A stretch of 64,000 nucleotides of DNA from Verrucomicrobiia bacterium (GCA_031290985.1 JARLJW010000107.1:113057-177056); one strand, 5' to 3'; shown: positions 24,731 to 32,916, numbered from the stretch's first letter. Translations and numbers: made by a program. Notes: generated from the sequence alone by a model not told the origin.

Positions 24731-25024
24731 GCCTAAAACGCACCTTCCCCCCGTTCCCATCCGAGTTCAAGCAAATACTTCACGCCGGCCGCCCTCCACG
24801 CGCAAAACACCATTCCCAGGCACCTTGAAGCACGGCCACTCATGATGCACGCAATAATCACGGACGCCGCGCCAGGCCCAAAAACATCATGGACTGCGCC
24901 GGCAGAGCGCAGCGACGGCGGCGCTTTCGAGCGTCCGGTCCGCGTGGCGATTTCAACCCGCCTGCGCGCGCCAAAGCATGTCACTCCCGCCTCAATCGTT
25001 TGTGCCGGACGCAATTCTAAAAAA
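24731..25024. other. intergenic region, probable interspersed repeat
   Basis: 294 bp between the TPR gene and pilT. A minus-strand ORF runs through it, but it lacks a plausible start and its composition (many Arg, Ala and Ser) is that of a translated repeat. From memory, similar translated stretches occur repeatedly in verrucomicrobial genomes; I cannot verify that here. The TPR promoter must lie here. Confidence 0.35.
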
Positions 25025-26086
25025 CTATTTCTTCTGCGGCGCAATGCGTTCCGGGTTCCGCGCCCGGCTCATCGCCGTGTCATACGTGATGGCGCATTTG
25101 CAATACAGGTCATAAAGGCAGTTATCCATCAGGATCATCCCGTCCTTGCGCCCCATTTGGATGGTGTTTTCCAGATGATGCAACTGATTCTCCCGGATCA
25201 GGTTTCGGACCGCGTTCGTGGCCACCAATAATTCGTACCCGAGCACCCGCCGCGTCCGGTCGGCCGATGGCAGCAGATCCTGCGCGATGATCCCTTGCAA
25301 CGCATTCGCCAGCTGCAAAATGATCTGCTTTTGTGCGCTGCCTTCAAACACGCCGATGATGCGCTCCAGCGCGTGCGACACGTTGGGCGAGTGCATCGTC
25401 GCCAGCACCAGATGGCCGGTCTCCGCCGCGGTCATCGCCGTCGCAATCGCTTCATGGTCGCGCATTTCGCCGACCACGATCACATCCGGGTCCTGCCGCA
25501 AAACGTGGATCAGCGCGCGGTTGAACGAGCGCACATCCGTCAGCACCTCCTGCTGCACCACGATGGCCCGTTTGTTTTCGTGCACGAATTCGATCGGATC
25601 CTCGATCGTCACGATCTTGCAGCGCCGCTCGCTGTTGATGAGGTCCACGAGATAATTCAGCGTCGTCGTCTTGCCCGCGCCGGTCGGCCCCGTGATCAGC
25701 ACCAGGCCGTTGGGCCGGCGCGCCAGGTCATCGAGCTTGTCCGGCAGGCCGAGGTCCGCCCGTGCCGCCACCTTGTCACCGCAAAACCGCAGGCTCAGTT
25801 CCGTGTGGTTGTTCCGCCGGTAAAACGTCACGCGCACCCGCCCGGCCGCGCTGTGCAGGATCGAGATGCACAGCTCCCATTCCTGCTCGAATTTTTTGCG
25901 TTGCGGCTCGTTCATCAGGCTCGCGGCCATCGTGTCGGTCTCCTCCTCCGTCAATGCGTCCTCGTCGGCGATGATGATCTCGCCGTTCACCCGGAACGCC
26001 GGCGGGACGCCCGCCACCAGGTGCAGGTCGGACGCGTCATACTCGTTCACCGCCGACAGCAGCCGGCCCAATGTTTCCATGCTCAT
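25025..26086 (-). CDS. PilT-type retraction ATPase (GspE/PilT family)
   Basis: A 353-residue secretion/twitching ATPase. The N-terminal PAS-like domain carries YDASDLHLVAGVPPAFRVNG. Walker A is GPTGAGKTT at residues 133-141, followed by the Asp box VTIEDPIEFVHENK, Walker B DPDVIVVGEMRD and the His box GHLVLATMHSPN. Family knowledge: PilT powers pilus retraction. No other pilus genes are in the window. The gene is the last of a tight operon with the TPR protein (4-bp overlap) and the Ycf46/Ycf35 genes, so it may have been recruited to a non-pilus function or be a PilU-like paralogue. Confidence 0.85.
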   Translation of the reverse strand: MSMETLGRLLSAVNEYDASDLHLVAGVPPAFRVNGEIIIADEDALTEEETDTMAASLMNEPQRKKFEQEWELCISILHSAAGRVRVTFYRRNNHTELSLRFCGDKVAARADLGLPDKLDDLARRPNGLVLITGPTGAGKTTTLNYLVDLINSERRCKIVTIEDPIEFVHENKRAIVVQQEVLTDVRSFNRALIHVLRQDPDVIVVGEMRDHEAIATAMTAAETGHLVLATMHSPNVSHALERIIGVFEGSAQKQIILQLANALQGIIAQDLLPSADRTRRVLGYELLVATNAVRNLIRENQLHHLENTIQMGRKDGMILMDNCLYDLYCKCAITYDTAMSRARNPERIAPQKK

Positions 26087-26868
26087 GTTTTGGTTTTAAA
26101 GATTCTCCGCAGTTTACCGCGCAGCCGCGCCAGCATCCCCGTCCCGGCCGCCTTGTTCAAGGCCGCCTCCACCGCCGGGCTCCGGGGGTTCAATTGCCGC
26201 GCCTGCCGGAACGAATGCTCCGCCGCCCCGAACATCTCCAGTTCGTGCTGGCATTGCCCCTGCATCAGCCAGACCAGAAAATGGCCGGGATTCAGCGCCA
26301 CCGCCTGCTGCATCAGTTGCAGTGCCAGGATGAACTGCTCGTAATACATCCGGACCCGCGCCGCCAGCACCAGCGTCAACCAGTCACCCGGCGACAGCAG
26401 CAGCGCCTTTTCAAAACAATAATTCGCCCGTTGCTCGGCCCGCGCCAGCAGCACGTCGCCGCGCGCCAGCCAGACATACGCCGTGTCCCCGCGCTCCTCG
26501 ATGGACGCATCAGAAAAGGCCAGCGCCCCGGCCAGGTCCCCGCTCCGGCCCAGCGCCACCGCCTTGGCCGCCAGCAGCTCCGCCTCGTTTGGAAACCGTT
26601 CCAGCGCCTTGTCTGCCCACAATTTCGCCTCCCGGAATTCCCCCAGCTCGATCAGCATCCGCACCTGCCCCGTCCACGCCCCGGAATTTTTCGGGTTGTA
26701 TTCCAGCACCTTCGAATAGAAACGCAACCCCTGCTCAAAGTCGCCCTCCACGAACGCCGTGCGCGCTTCCGCCAGATAATACGCCTCGTCCTTGGTCTGC
26801 ACCTGCCCGTCCGGCGACAACTCGTGGTTGGCGTCATCGGAAAATTCCAGGTTGATGAATCGGCTCAT
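26083..26868 (-). CDS. TPR repeat protein
   Basis: A 261-residue soluble protein starting at ATG 26868 (MSRFINLEFSDDANHELSPD). At least five tetratricopeptide units are visible, for example AEARTAFVEGDFEQGLRFYS, SGAWTGQVRMLIELGEFREA, ELLAAKAVALGRSGDLAGAL and CQHELEMFGAAEHSFRQARQ. The C-terminus is basic. TPR domains mediate protein-protein contacts. The 4-bp overlap with pilT and the short gap to the upstream membrane protein suggest it bridges the ATPase to membrane partners. Confidence 0.75.
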   Translation of the reverse strand: MSRFINLEFSDDANHELSPDGQVQTKDEAYYLAEARTAFVEGDFEQGLRFYSKVLEYNPKNSGAWTGQVRMLIELGEFREAKLWADKALERFPNEAELLAAKAVALGRSGDLAGALAFSDASIEERGDTAYVWLARGDVLLARAEQRANYCFEKALLLSPGDWLTLVLAARVRMYYEQFILALQLMQQAVALNPGHFLVWLMQGQCQHELEMFGAAEHSFRQARQLNPRSPAVEAALNKAAGTGMLARLRGKLRRIFKTKT

Positions 26869-26878
26869 GCTAAAATTG

Positions 26879-27781
26879 TTATGGCAAAATCTGCTTCCGC
26901 CCGAACCAGCGGGCAAACGGCTTTCCGTAAAACTGGGTCTCGCTCACGTTCGCCATGTCCAGCATCACCGCCGTGATATTTCCAGCGCCGACATTTCCGT
27001 GCCCGCTTATATCAAGACTGGGCCAGATGAACCAATGATTTTCCGCCACGATCAGTTCGCCGCTCACCGGCATGTACGACAGGTTGGTATGCGTCACCCC
27101 GTTCACCGAAAACAAGTTCGTGGAAAACGTCACCTCATCCCCGGCCACCGCCAGCACCGTGCCCAATCCCATCCCCGCCCGCACCCGCACCGCGCCGCCG
27201 TGATGCGCCTCACCCCGCTCATCATCATGCAATTGATACGCCACCAGGCTGCCCCGGTGGATGTCCCGGACATGGGCATTGAGTTCCACGATCACCACCT
27301 GGCCGTTCAACCGCAACGGCGTCAGCCAGTAGTTTTGGATCACGCTGCGGGCGGGAAGATAAACCAGCAGCCCGATCACCAGCAGCACCAGCAAGGTGAA
27401 ACTCAGCCGTGAACGGAAGGGTTCGTACGCCAGCAGCGGCCCACAATAATAAACCACCCCCGTCGCATGGACGGAGAGCATGAGGCCGAAGGCGAGATTC
27501 GCGGCCGGATAGCCCAGCCAGATGATGAAGACCAGAAATAATGCCAGGCACGCGGCCATCGCCGCCTGCCCCCAGATCCGCGGTCCGCGCAGATAGACCG
27601 CCAGGCCCGGCACCAAAAATCCGGCCAGCAGCCCGGGAATCGTCATCTGGCTGGGAAACGCCAGCCGGTCCAGCGCCAGCCGCCGCCGGATTGCATGGCT
27701 AAAATAAAAAAACACCGCATACCACCGCGCCCGGGGCGGGTAATACGGCGACCGCTCTGCTGCAATGACTTTTTGGGCCAC
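26879..27781 (-). CDS. polytopic membrane protein with S26 signal-peptidase-like extracytoplasmic domain
   Basis: A 300-residue protein. The first ~150 residues hold four to five membrane segments (for example IPGLLAGFLVPGLAVYL and LSFTLLVLLVIGLLVYLPA). The C-terminal half resembles the beta-sheet domain of S26 peptidases: NGVTHTNLSYMPVSGELIVA, ENHWFIWPSLDISGHGNVGA, then FYGKPFARWFGRKQ at the end. The Ser/Lys dyad in its usual context is not evident, so enzymatic activity is doubtful. It lies inside the Ycf46/Ycf35 operon (17 bp after the DUF2997 gene). The S26 comparison is pattern-based inference. Confidence 0.55.
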   Translation of the reverse strand: MAQKVIAAERSPYYPPRARWYAVFFYFSHAIRRRLALDRLAFPSQMTIPGLLAGFLVPGLAVYLRGPRIWGQAAMAACLALFLVFIIWLGYPAANLAFGLMLSVHATGVVYYCGPLLAYEPFRSRLSFTLLVLLVIGLLVYLPARSVIQNYWLTPLRLNGQVVIVELNAHVRDIHRGSLVAYQLHDDERGEAHHGGAVRVRAGMGLGTVLAVAGDEVTFSTNLFSVNGVTHTNLSYMPVSGELIVAENHWFIWPSLDISGHGNVGAGNITAVMLDMANVSETQFYGKPFARWFGRKQILP

Positions 27782-27798
27782 GGATTTCGGCTTTTGGA

Positions 27799-27999
27799 TC
27801 AGTGTCGCTGGTCAACCCGGTACTGCACCTGCTCCTCCGGCTCGTAAAGTTCGCTCGTCGGCTGCTGCGATTTTATCTCGCCAACAATCTCCTCGAACAT
27901 TTTCGCGACGTTCAGGCAGGCGCGGCCCTTGAACCCCTTCACGTGCAATTCCACTTCCCCGGTCTTCCCGATGGTGATGTCAAATTCGCGTTGCGGCAT
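27799..27999 (-). CDS. DUF2997 family protein
   Basis: A 66-residue protein: REFDITIGKTGEVELHVKGF, then KGRACLNVAKMFEEIVGE and a polar tail. The strand-turn-strand plus helix pattern with a single cysteine is that of DUF2997, a family of unknown function found next to DUF1257 (Ycf35) in cyanobacteria and other bacteria. Here it directly follows the DUF1257 gene (3 bp), reproducing that arrangement. Confidence 0.7.
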   Translation of the reverse strand: MPQREFDITIGKTGEVELHVKGFKGRACLNVAKMFEEIVGEIKSQQPTSELYEPEEQVQYRVDQRH

Positions 28000-28002
28000 A
28001 AA

Positions 28003-28476
28003 TCAATTCTCCCAGTGCCGAACTTTCAACCGGATCGAGCGGTCCTCATTAACTTCCTCCTCCACCACGTTGAAACCGCGCAGGCGCATCTCCCCCATCA
28101 GCTTTTGATATACATATTGCTGCACCACCGCCTGGCTCAATTCCTCGCCGAGCACCCGTAATTCCTCCTTGCTCTGGCCGTTGCCCGTCACGCACAACGC
28201 CGCCTTGCCCCGCGCATCCCGTGAAAACGTCACCGTCACCCCTTCCTTCGTCACCGAAATTCGCTGGTCCCGGCCCAGTTGCCCCGTCACCACTTCGCTG
28301 CGCTCGATTTCCAACTGCACGGTGCCGGTGCCCTGCTCGATCCTCGCCCCCGGAATCTGGCTGTTGATCTCCTGCGCGACCTGATAACCCAGCGAACCCG
28401 CCGCCGCCACCACGGCCGCGCTGAAGGCCGGCCACGCCATGATGACCACCGGCGTTAAGATGCAGACTGCGCTCAT
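28003..28476 (-). CDS. Ycf35-like (DUF1257) protein
   Basis: A 157-residue protein. The core is typical of DUF1257/Ycf35: GSLGYQVAQEINSQIPGARI with strand pairs around VTVTFSRDARGKAALCVTG, a long helix (KEELRVLGEELSQAVVQQYV) and the final strands GFNVVEEEVNEDRSIRLKVR. The hydrophobic N-terminus (VVIMAWPAFSAAVVAAAG) is unlike the usual start. Ycf35 is a plastid/cyanobacterial protein of unknown function. It sits between the 103-residue membrane protein and DUF2997, one gene from the Ycf46-like ATPase. Confidence 0.7.
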   Translation of the reverse strand: MSAVCILTPVVIMAWPAFSAAVVAAAGSLGYQVAQEINSQIPGARIEQGTGTVQLEIERSEVVTGQLGRDQRISVTKEGVTVTFSRDARGKAALCVTGNGQSKEELRVLGEELSQAVVQQYVYQKLMGEMRLRGFNVVEEEVNEDRSIRLKVRHWEN

Positions 28477-28482
28477 ATTCGT

Positions 28483-28794
28483 TCAATGTTTGGCTTTCAT
28501 TAACTTAGACCGGGCTTTGCGTAATTCGTCACGCGACAAAGGCGAACATTTATAGCGGTCCCGCCGCCGCGCCCGCGCCTGCGCCATGGCCTGCCCGATC
28601 AGCGCCACGAAGATCAACGCCACGCCCGGCACGGCATAGATCAGGTAGTCCTGAAAATTGTACGCGCAGATGACCTGGAAAAAGATGACGCCTGCCACCA
28701 GCACCCCGATCAACGCCAGCAACGTCCCGAAGAACACCGACGCCAGCCGGCGGTCCTTGAAATATTCAAATACGTTGCCCCAGAAAAAATTCAT
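28483..28794 (-). CDS. small two-TM membrane protein
   Basis: A 103-residue protein with two membrane segments (about FFGTLLALIGVLVAGVIFF and YAVPGVALIFVALIGQAMA) and a basic cytoplasmic tail (RARRRDRYKCSPLSRDEL and KARSKLMKAKH). It lies between the AAA ATPase gene (15-bp gap) and the DUF1257 gene (6-bp gap) in the same operon. It may be the membrane anchor for the ATPase. No family recognised. Confidence 0.6.
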   Translation of the reverse strand: MNFFWGNVFEYFKDRRLASVFFGTLLALIGVLVAGVIFFQVICAYNFQDYLIYAVPGVALIFVALIGQAMAQARARRRDRYKCSPLSRDELRKARSKLMKAKH

Positions 28795-28809
28795 GCGTTG
28801 ATCTTTCGT

Positions 28810-30363
28810 TTACATTTCCACCCGCCGCACACTGCTTTGCTTCAGCAGTTCGCGGGGGATGCTCGCATTGCGGGCGCGGCCTTCCGCCCAGTTCCGCAGC
28901 CGGTTGATCTGCTCATCCATCGTCTTCGCCAGCGGCACGGTCTGCGACAGCGTGACCAGGATGGATTCCGTCGTGATGTCCCCCTTGCTGTAAAACGCGT
29001 CATACAGCGCGCTGTTGATGGCTTCCTGGATTTCCGCACCGCTGAAATCCTTGCTGGCCTTCGCGAGCGCCTCCAGGTCAAAATTTTCCAGCGGCCGCCC
29101 GTGATGCTTCAGGTGGATACGGAAAATTTCCTTGCACTCTTCATGGCTCGGCAGGTCCACAAAAAAGATTTCATCCAGGCGGCCTTTGCGCAGCAGTTCT
29201 GGCGGCAGTTGCGAAATGTCGTTGGCCGTCGCCACCACGAACACCGGCGCGGTCTTCTCGGATAGCCACGTCAGGAAGGTGCCGAACACGCGCGCCGTCG
29301 TCCCGCCGTCCGTCGCGCCGGAGCCTTGCGAGCCCGCGAACGCCTTGTCAATTTCGTCCACCCACAAGATCGCCGGCGCCACTGATTCCGCCACCGCGAT
29401 CGCCCGGCGCACATTTTCCTCCGATGAACCCACGAGGCTGCCGAACATCCGCCCCATGTCGAACCGGAGCAACGGCAGTTGCCACTGGTTCGCCACCGCC
29501 TTCGCGCACAGGCTCTTGCCGCAACCCTGCACGCCCAGCATCAGGATGCCCTTCGGCGCCGGCAGTCCGAACTCCCGCGCCTCCTTGCTAAACGCCGCCG
29601 CGCGTTTGTTCAGCCAGTCTTTCAGCACCGCCAGCCCGCCGACATTGTCAAAACTTTCCGACGTCGCGTAATACTCCAGCAGCCCGCTCTTGCGGATGAT
29701 CTGCTGCTTCTCGGCAAACACCTCGTTCACATCCTCGCCGCTCAGGCGCTCATCCTTCACGATGATCTTGGCGAAAACATTTTCCGCCTCGCCCAGCGTC
29801 AGCCCCAGCGCCGCCTGCAACAGCCGCTCGCGCCCCGCGTCGTCCAGTTCGATCTTCACCTGCTTGAACTGCCGCACGTCTTCGATGATCTTGTCCAGCA
29901 GTTCGCTCAAATCGTCCCGCGTCGGCAGCGGATAATTCAGCACCGTGACCTCCTTTTCCAGTTCCGTCGGGATCTCCATCGTCGGCGAAATCAGGACAAT
30001 GGTCTTGAAGCTGTTCTTCAGGTGCAACGCGATCTCCTTCAGCTTGCGGATGATGGCAAAATTGTTCTTGGTCAGGAACGGGTGAAAATCCTTGAAGATG
30101 AAAATCGCCGGCTCGACCTGTTCGATGACCTGTTCCAGCGCCATCAACGGATCTTTCGTCGCCGGATTGCGGTTTTTATGCGACTGGATGGATGTCCCCG
30201 CCGGCACGATGCCCGTGCTGTAACTCCACTCGAACACCTTTTTCTGCCGTTTCTTGGCAATATCCACCACCACGTTCTGCACCCGCATTTCCTCGCTGGA
30301 AATGATGTACAGGATGGGATAGCGCGCCCGGATCAGCGTTTCGATTTCAGTTTGAAAGTTCAT
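28810..30363 (-). CDS. Ycf46-like AAA+ ATPase
   Basis: A 517-residue AAA+ protein. The N-terminal ~230 residues form a degenerate ATPase-like domain (FQTEIETLIRARYPILYIIS, EPAIFIFKDFHPFL, TIVLISPTMEIPTELEKEV), followed by a classic AAA module: Walker A GVQGCGKS at 277-284, Walker B ILWVDEID at 332-339, sensor VVATANDI, and arginine finger region LLRKGRLDEIFFVDLP. This two-part layout is that of Ycf46, a plastid/cyanobacterial ATPase of unclear role. Here it sits with Ycf35 and DUF2997, as in other lineages. Its start overlaps the preceding small gene by 17 bp. Confidence 0.85.
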   Translation of the reverse strand: MNFQTEIETLIRARYPILYIISSEEMRVQNVVVDIAKKRQKKVFEWSYSTGIVPAGTSIQSHKNRNPATKDPLMALEQVIEQVEPAIFIFKDFHPFLTKNNFAIIRKLKEIALHLKNSFKTIVLISPTMEIPTELEKEVTVLNYPLPTRDDLSELLDKIIEDVRQFKQVKIELDDAGRERLLQAALGLTLGEAENVFAKIIVKDERLSGEDVNEVFAEKQQIIRKSGLLEYYATSESFDNVGGLAVLKDWLNKRAAAFSKEAREFGLPAPKGILMLGVQGCGKSLCAKAVANQWQLPLLRFDMGRMFGSLVGSSEENVRRAIAVAESVAPAILWVDEIDKAFAGSQGSGATDGGTTARVFGTFLTWLSEKTAPVFVVATANDISQLPPELLRKGRLDEIFFVDLPSHEECKEIFRIHLKHHGRPLENFDLEALAKASKDFSGAEIQEAINSALYDAFYSKGDITTESILVTLSQTVPLAKTMDEQINRLRNWAEGRARNASIPRELLKQSSVRRVEM

Positions 30364-30553
30364 CAGTTTGGAAATTTAAATTAATGGTCCGCCCGGCCCG
30401 CCGGCTCATCGCCGCGTCTTCCGGATTCAATTCCGACAACACCTGCGCCATCACCGGCGTGATGTTGTGCGCCAGAATCTTGCCCCCGGCAAGAATGAGA
30501 ATCTCGCTGTGCTCACCCGCCGCGTTCTCCTGCCTGGTCGTCTTGGCGTTCAT
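30347..30553 (-). CDS. small operon protein, unknown
   Basis: A 68-residue protein with a conserved-looking core (SEILILAGGKILAHNITPVM, then AQVLSELNPEDAAMSRRAG). It has no membrane segment and no recognisable motif. Its start overlaps the radical SAM stop by 4 bp and its end overlaps the Ycf46-like ATPase start by 17 bp; this double overlap strongly supports it as a real, translationally coupled gene. Confidence 0.55.
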   Translation of the reverse strand: MNAKTTRQENAAGEHSEILILAGGKILAHNITPVMAQVLSELNPEDAAMSRRAGRTINLNFQTDELSN

Positions 30554-31419
30554 GATGACAGGTTCAATCCGAGTTCTTGCGCCAGTTCAAACGCCCGCGC
30601 GCTTTCGGCTGCCGGAACCGTGCCGGCCAATTCGCGATGCCGCGCGGCGTGCCACGCCGGCCAGAATCCTGACCGCAGATTCACCTTAACACCGGGCAAA
30701 TTTTCCGCCAGCCAGTGGGCCACCGGCCGCCAGCAACAGTCCACATGGCCCGGCATCAACAGATGGCGCACGATCAGTTCACCGTGCGCCTCCGCCCACA
30801 GCAGGTTTTCCTGCACGACGCCCACATAATCCGGCGTGCGCGCCAGCCGTTGCGCGCACTCGTCGTTGCCGAATTTAAAATCCGCCAGCCACACATCAAA
30901 CATTCCCTCCAGCAGTTCCCGTGCGGATGCCGCCCCGTGGGCGTTCGTTTTCCAGATTAACTTCGCCGTCGCCGGCAGTTGCGCCACCAGTTCCAGCGCG
31001 GCGGGCAAATGGATCGTCGGCTCGCCCCCCAGCACCATGATGGTCTTAGCGCCGGCACGCAGCGCGGCCTGCGCCTGCGCCGCCATTTCCACTGCGGAAA
31101 AACCCGCGCCCGCCCGCGCATTCCAACTGGAAGCGCCGGTGATGCAAAAATCGCACCGCATGTCGCACCCGCTCAACGCCACGGCAAACGACGGGATCAA
31201 CTCAAGCTCGTCCGAAACTTCAATTTGCGCGGAGAAAAAGCGGGCTTCCGCCCCGGCATGGCACAAGCCGGTTTCGCCCGCCAACCGGTTCACGCCGCAG
31301 TCATGCGCACACAACCGGCAATCCGCCAGCAGCTCCCGCGCCATGCGGGCGCGCCCGGCGGCCACCTCCGCGCGCTTCGCCGGGGCGCAAATGGTTGCAA
31401 CAGATTCGGCGCAAATCAT
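30550..31419 (-). CDS. radical SAM protein (PflA-like activating-enzyme type)
   Basis: A 289-residue radical SAM enzyme. I choose ATG 31419, which overlaps the upstream stop by 4 bp, although the frame is open to 31506. The cluster motif is GCDMRCDFCITG (CxxxCxxC), followed by the SAM-binding glycines TIMVLGGEPTIHLPA. An N-terminal cysteine pair set (ADCRLCAHDCGVNRL and ETGLCHAGA) is typical of PflA/YgiQ-like AmmeMemoRadiSam-type enzymes that bind an extra cluster. It probably activates or modifies a partner protein. The target is unknown; its place among membrane and AAA genes makes an operon partner the obvious candidate. Confidence 0.8.
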   Translation of the reverse strand: MICAESVATICAPAKRAEVAAGRARMARELLADCRLCAHDCGVNRLAGETGLCHAGAEARFFSAQIEVSDELELIPSFAVALSGCDMRCDFCITGASSWNARAGAGFSAVEMAAQAQAALRAGAKTIMVLGGEPTIHLPAALELVAQLPATAKLIWKTNAHGAASARELLEGMFDVWLADFKFGNDECAQRLARTPDYVGVVQENLLWAEAHGELIVRHLLMPGHVDCCWRPVAHWLAENLPGVKVNLRSGFWPAWHAARHRELAGTVPAAESARAFELAQELGLNLSS

Positions 31420-32063
31420 AACTCCAGCCGGTTCATGCGCCCGGATTCCACGGTACGGCCAGGCTTCACCATCAGCCATTTGAATTTCAGCCACAGATAA
31501 ACCCATCCCGCCACGCCCCCGGCAATCATGCCGCCCGCCCGCCGCCAGCCGCCGGAAAAGAGCATCACCACCAGACTCACTGCCACCACGATGAAAAAAA
31601 TCTGCCGCACGCTGACGGGTCCAAAGATGGGCAGATTCACCGTTTCATGCCCGCACACAAACACCCACGCGACGAGCAACCCGAGCATCACCGGCGCCTC
31701 CCCTGCCATCGGCAGCGGACTCAAAAGCACCTGTACCAGCCCCGCCACCGTCGCGGTGATGAGGCAGTACGACGAAAGCTCCCCGCGCAACCAGTGCCGT
31801 TCCAGTTGCCCGCCTAAAATCGCCAGCCCGAATCCCGCCGTCAACAGGTCCATCATCCCCGCCGGCAGCAACGCGTAGGTGACCACCCGCCAGACCTGCC
31901 CATGCCAGACCGCCGCCGACTCCACGGCCAGCCACCGTTCCAAATCAAACGTATGCGTCAGCGTGCCGGCCAGCGCCACCACGAAAAAGATCACCCAGAC
32001 GGTCAAAATGCCGCGCACCCCGGGCGTCAACGCCGCGACGATTCGTTGCCAAAGCTGCTTCAT
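31416..32063 (-). CDS. rhomboid-like membrane protein lacking catalytic residues
   Basis: A 215-residue protein with six membrane segments from ATG 32063 (MKQLWQRIVAALTPG). Rhomboid signatures are visible: the loop WHGQVWRVVTYALLP and helices with GFGLAILGGQLERHWLRG. The catalytic G-x-S-G is replaced by GEAPVMLG, and the final helix GGMIAGGVAGWVYLW has no histidine. It should therefore be a pseudoprotease that binds or chaperones membrane partners. It is coupled to the radical SAM gene (4-bp overlap) and lies 4 bp after a small gene of the same operon. Confidence 0.65.
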   Translation of the reverse strand: MKQLWQRIVAALTPGVRGILTVWVIFFVVALAGTLTHTFDLERWLAVESAAVWHGQVWRVVTYALLPAGMMDLLTAGFGLAILGGQLERHWLRGELSSYCLITATVAGLVQVLLSPLPMAGEAPVMLGLLVAWVFVCGHETVNLPIFGPVSVRQIFFIVVAVSLVVMLFSGGWRRAGGMIAGGVAGWVYLWLKFKWLMVKPGRTVESGRMNRLEL

Positions 32064-32067
32064 GCTG

Positions 32068-32286
32068 TCATCGACCAAGCAGGTTTTTCCACCACGGCCG
32101 ACGAGGCGGCGCGCCGCCGCCCGTGGATTCTTCCAGCCGCCGCGCAATCTGCGGCGGCACGACGGTGTGCGCGGCGTCAAAGCGCAGCACTTCTTCCGCG
32201 CTGGCAAATTCCTGCCCGGCCTGCTGCTGCGTTTGGTGCGCCTCCGCGTGTTGTTGTTCCTGGGAAAGTTTGGTTTGCTGTTTCAT
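32068..32286 (-). CDS. small hydrophilic protein downstream of ECF sigma factor
   Basis: A 72-residue, Gln/Glu-rich protein (SQEQQHAEAHQTQQQAGQEF) with a segment DAAHTVVPPQIARRLEEST and a basic Trp-containing end (PRRPWWKNLLGR) that could touch the membrane. It starts 5 bp after the sigma factor stop, in the position usually taken by an anti-sigma factor, but it lacks the anti-sigma zinc motif and a membrane span. Function unknown. Confidence 0.5.
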   Translation of the reverse strand: MKQQTKLSQEQQHAEAHQTQQQAGQEFASAEEVLRFDAAHTVVPPQIARRLEESTGGGAPPRRPWWKNLLGR

Positions 32287-32291
32287 GGGTT

Positions 32292-32864
32292 TCAGGCGGT
32301 TTGTTCAAAGCGCGCGGCAAAGGCCTTCCGGGCGCGGTGCAGTTTTCCGCGCACCGCGTCGGCAGACTGCCCCACCAGCGCGGCGATCTCCTCGTAACTC
32401 AGCTCCTCGTCCGCCACCAGCAGCAGCAGCAGCCGATATTCCTCCGGCAGGCTGTCGAGCGTGGTTTGAATGCGCTGGCCGAGTTCCTTCGTTTCCAAGA
32501 CGCGCAAGGGTGAATCAGTTTTCGCGGCGGAATTTTCCCAGATGGAATCATCCGCGTTCGAATGGACGTTCCGGTTGTGCCAGGACCGGACCAGGTTCTG
32601 GCAATGGTTGATGGCGATGCGGTACAGCCAGGTGCGCACCGAGGACTCGTTGCGGAACTGGTCCATCCGCTGGAAGGCTTTCAGGAAAACATCGTGGGTC
32701 GCGTCCTCCGCCTTCTGCTCGTCACCGAAAAAACGCAGCGCCAAATAATAGATCGCCCGGCTGTGCTCGTCGTACAGGCTGCCAAACCCTGAAGCCGCCC
32801 AGGCGCCGGGTGCTGCAACCACGGGGCTTTGGCCGGTAACTGGCGGATTCATAAGTGCTTTCAC
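32292..32864 (-). CDS. ECF-family RNA polymerase sigma factor
   Basis: A 190-residue ECF sigma factor (GTG start at 32864; ATG 32852 is also possible). Region 2 contains LYDEHSRAIYYLALRFFGDE, ATHDVFLKAFQRMDQFR and RTWLYRIAINHCQNLVR. Region 4 contains LDSLPEEYRLLLLLVADEEL, then SYEEIAALVGQSADAVRGKL, the HTH that reads the -35. It leads the twelve-gene operon down to pilT with gaps of 0-17 bp. No anti-sigma factor with a recognisable fold is adjacent, so control could be transcriptional or through the small protein at 32068. Confidence 0.88.
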   Translation of the reverse strand: MKALMNPPVTGQSPVVAAPGAWAASGFGSLYDEHSRAIYYLALRFFGDEQKAEDATHDVFLKAFQRMDQFRNESSVRTWLYRIAINHCQNLVRSWHNRNVHSNADDSIWENSAAKTDSPLRVLETKELGQRIQTTLDSLPEEYRLLLLLVADEELSYEEIAALVGQSADAVRGKLHRARKAFAARFEQTA

Positions 32865-32916
32865 TGCCGATTAGACAACGCCGCCCGCCATATGTCACGC
32901 CCGCCCGCGTACTTTT

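Noticed and set aside
24733..25044. 103-residue ORF between the TPR gene and pilT
   Set aside because: No ribosome site, repeat-like composition; listed only as an intergenic repeat candidate.
25025..26086. part of a type IV pilus locus
   Set aside because: No pilin, PilB, PilC, PilM-Q or prepilin peptidase is present; the gene belongs to a different operon.
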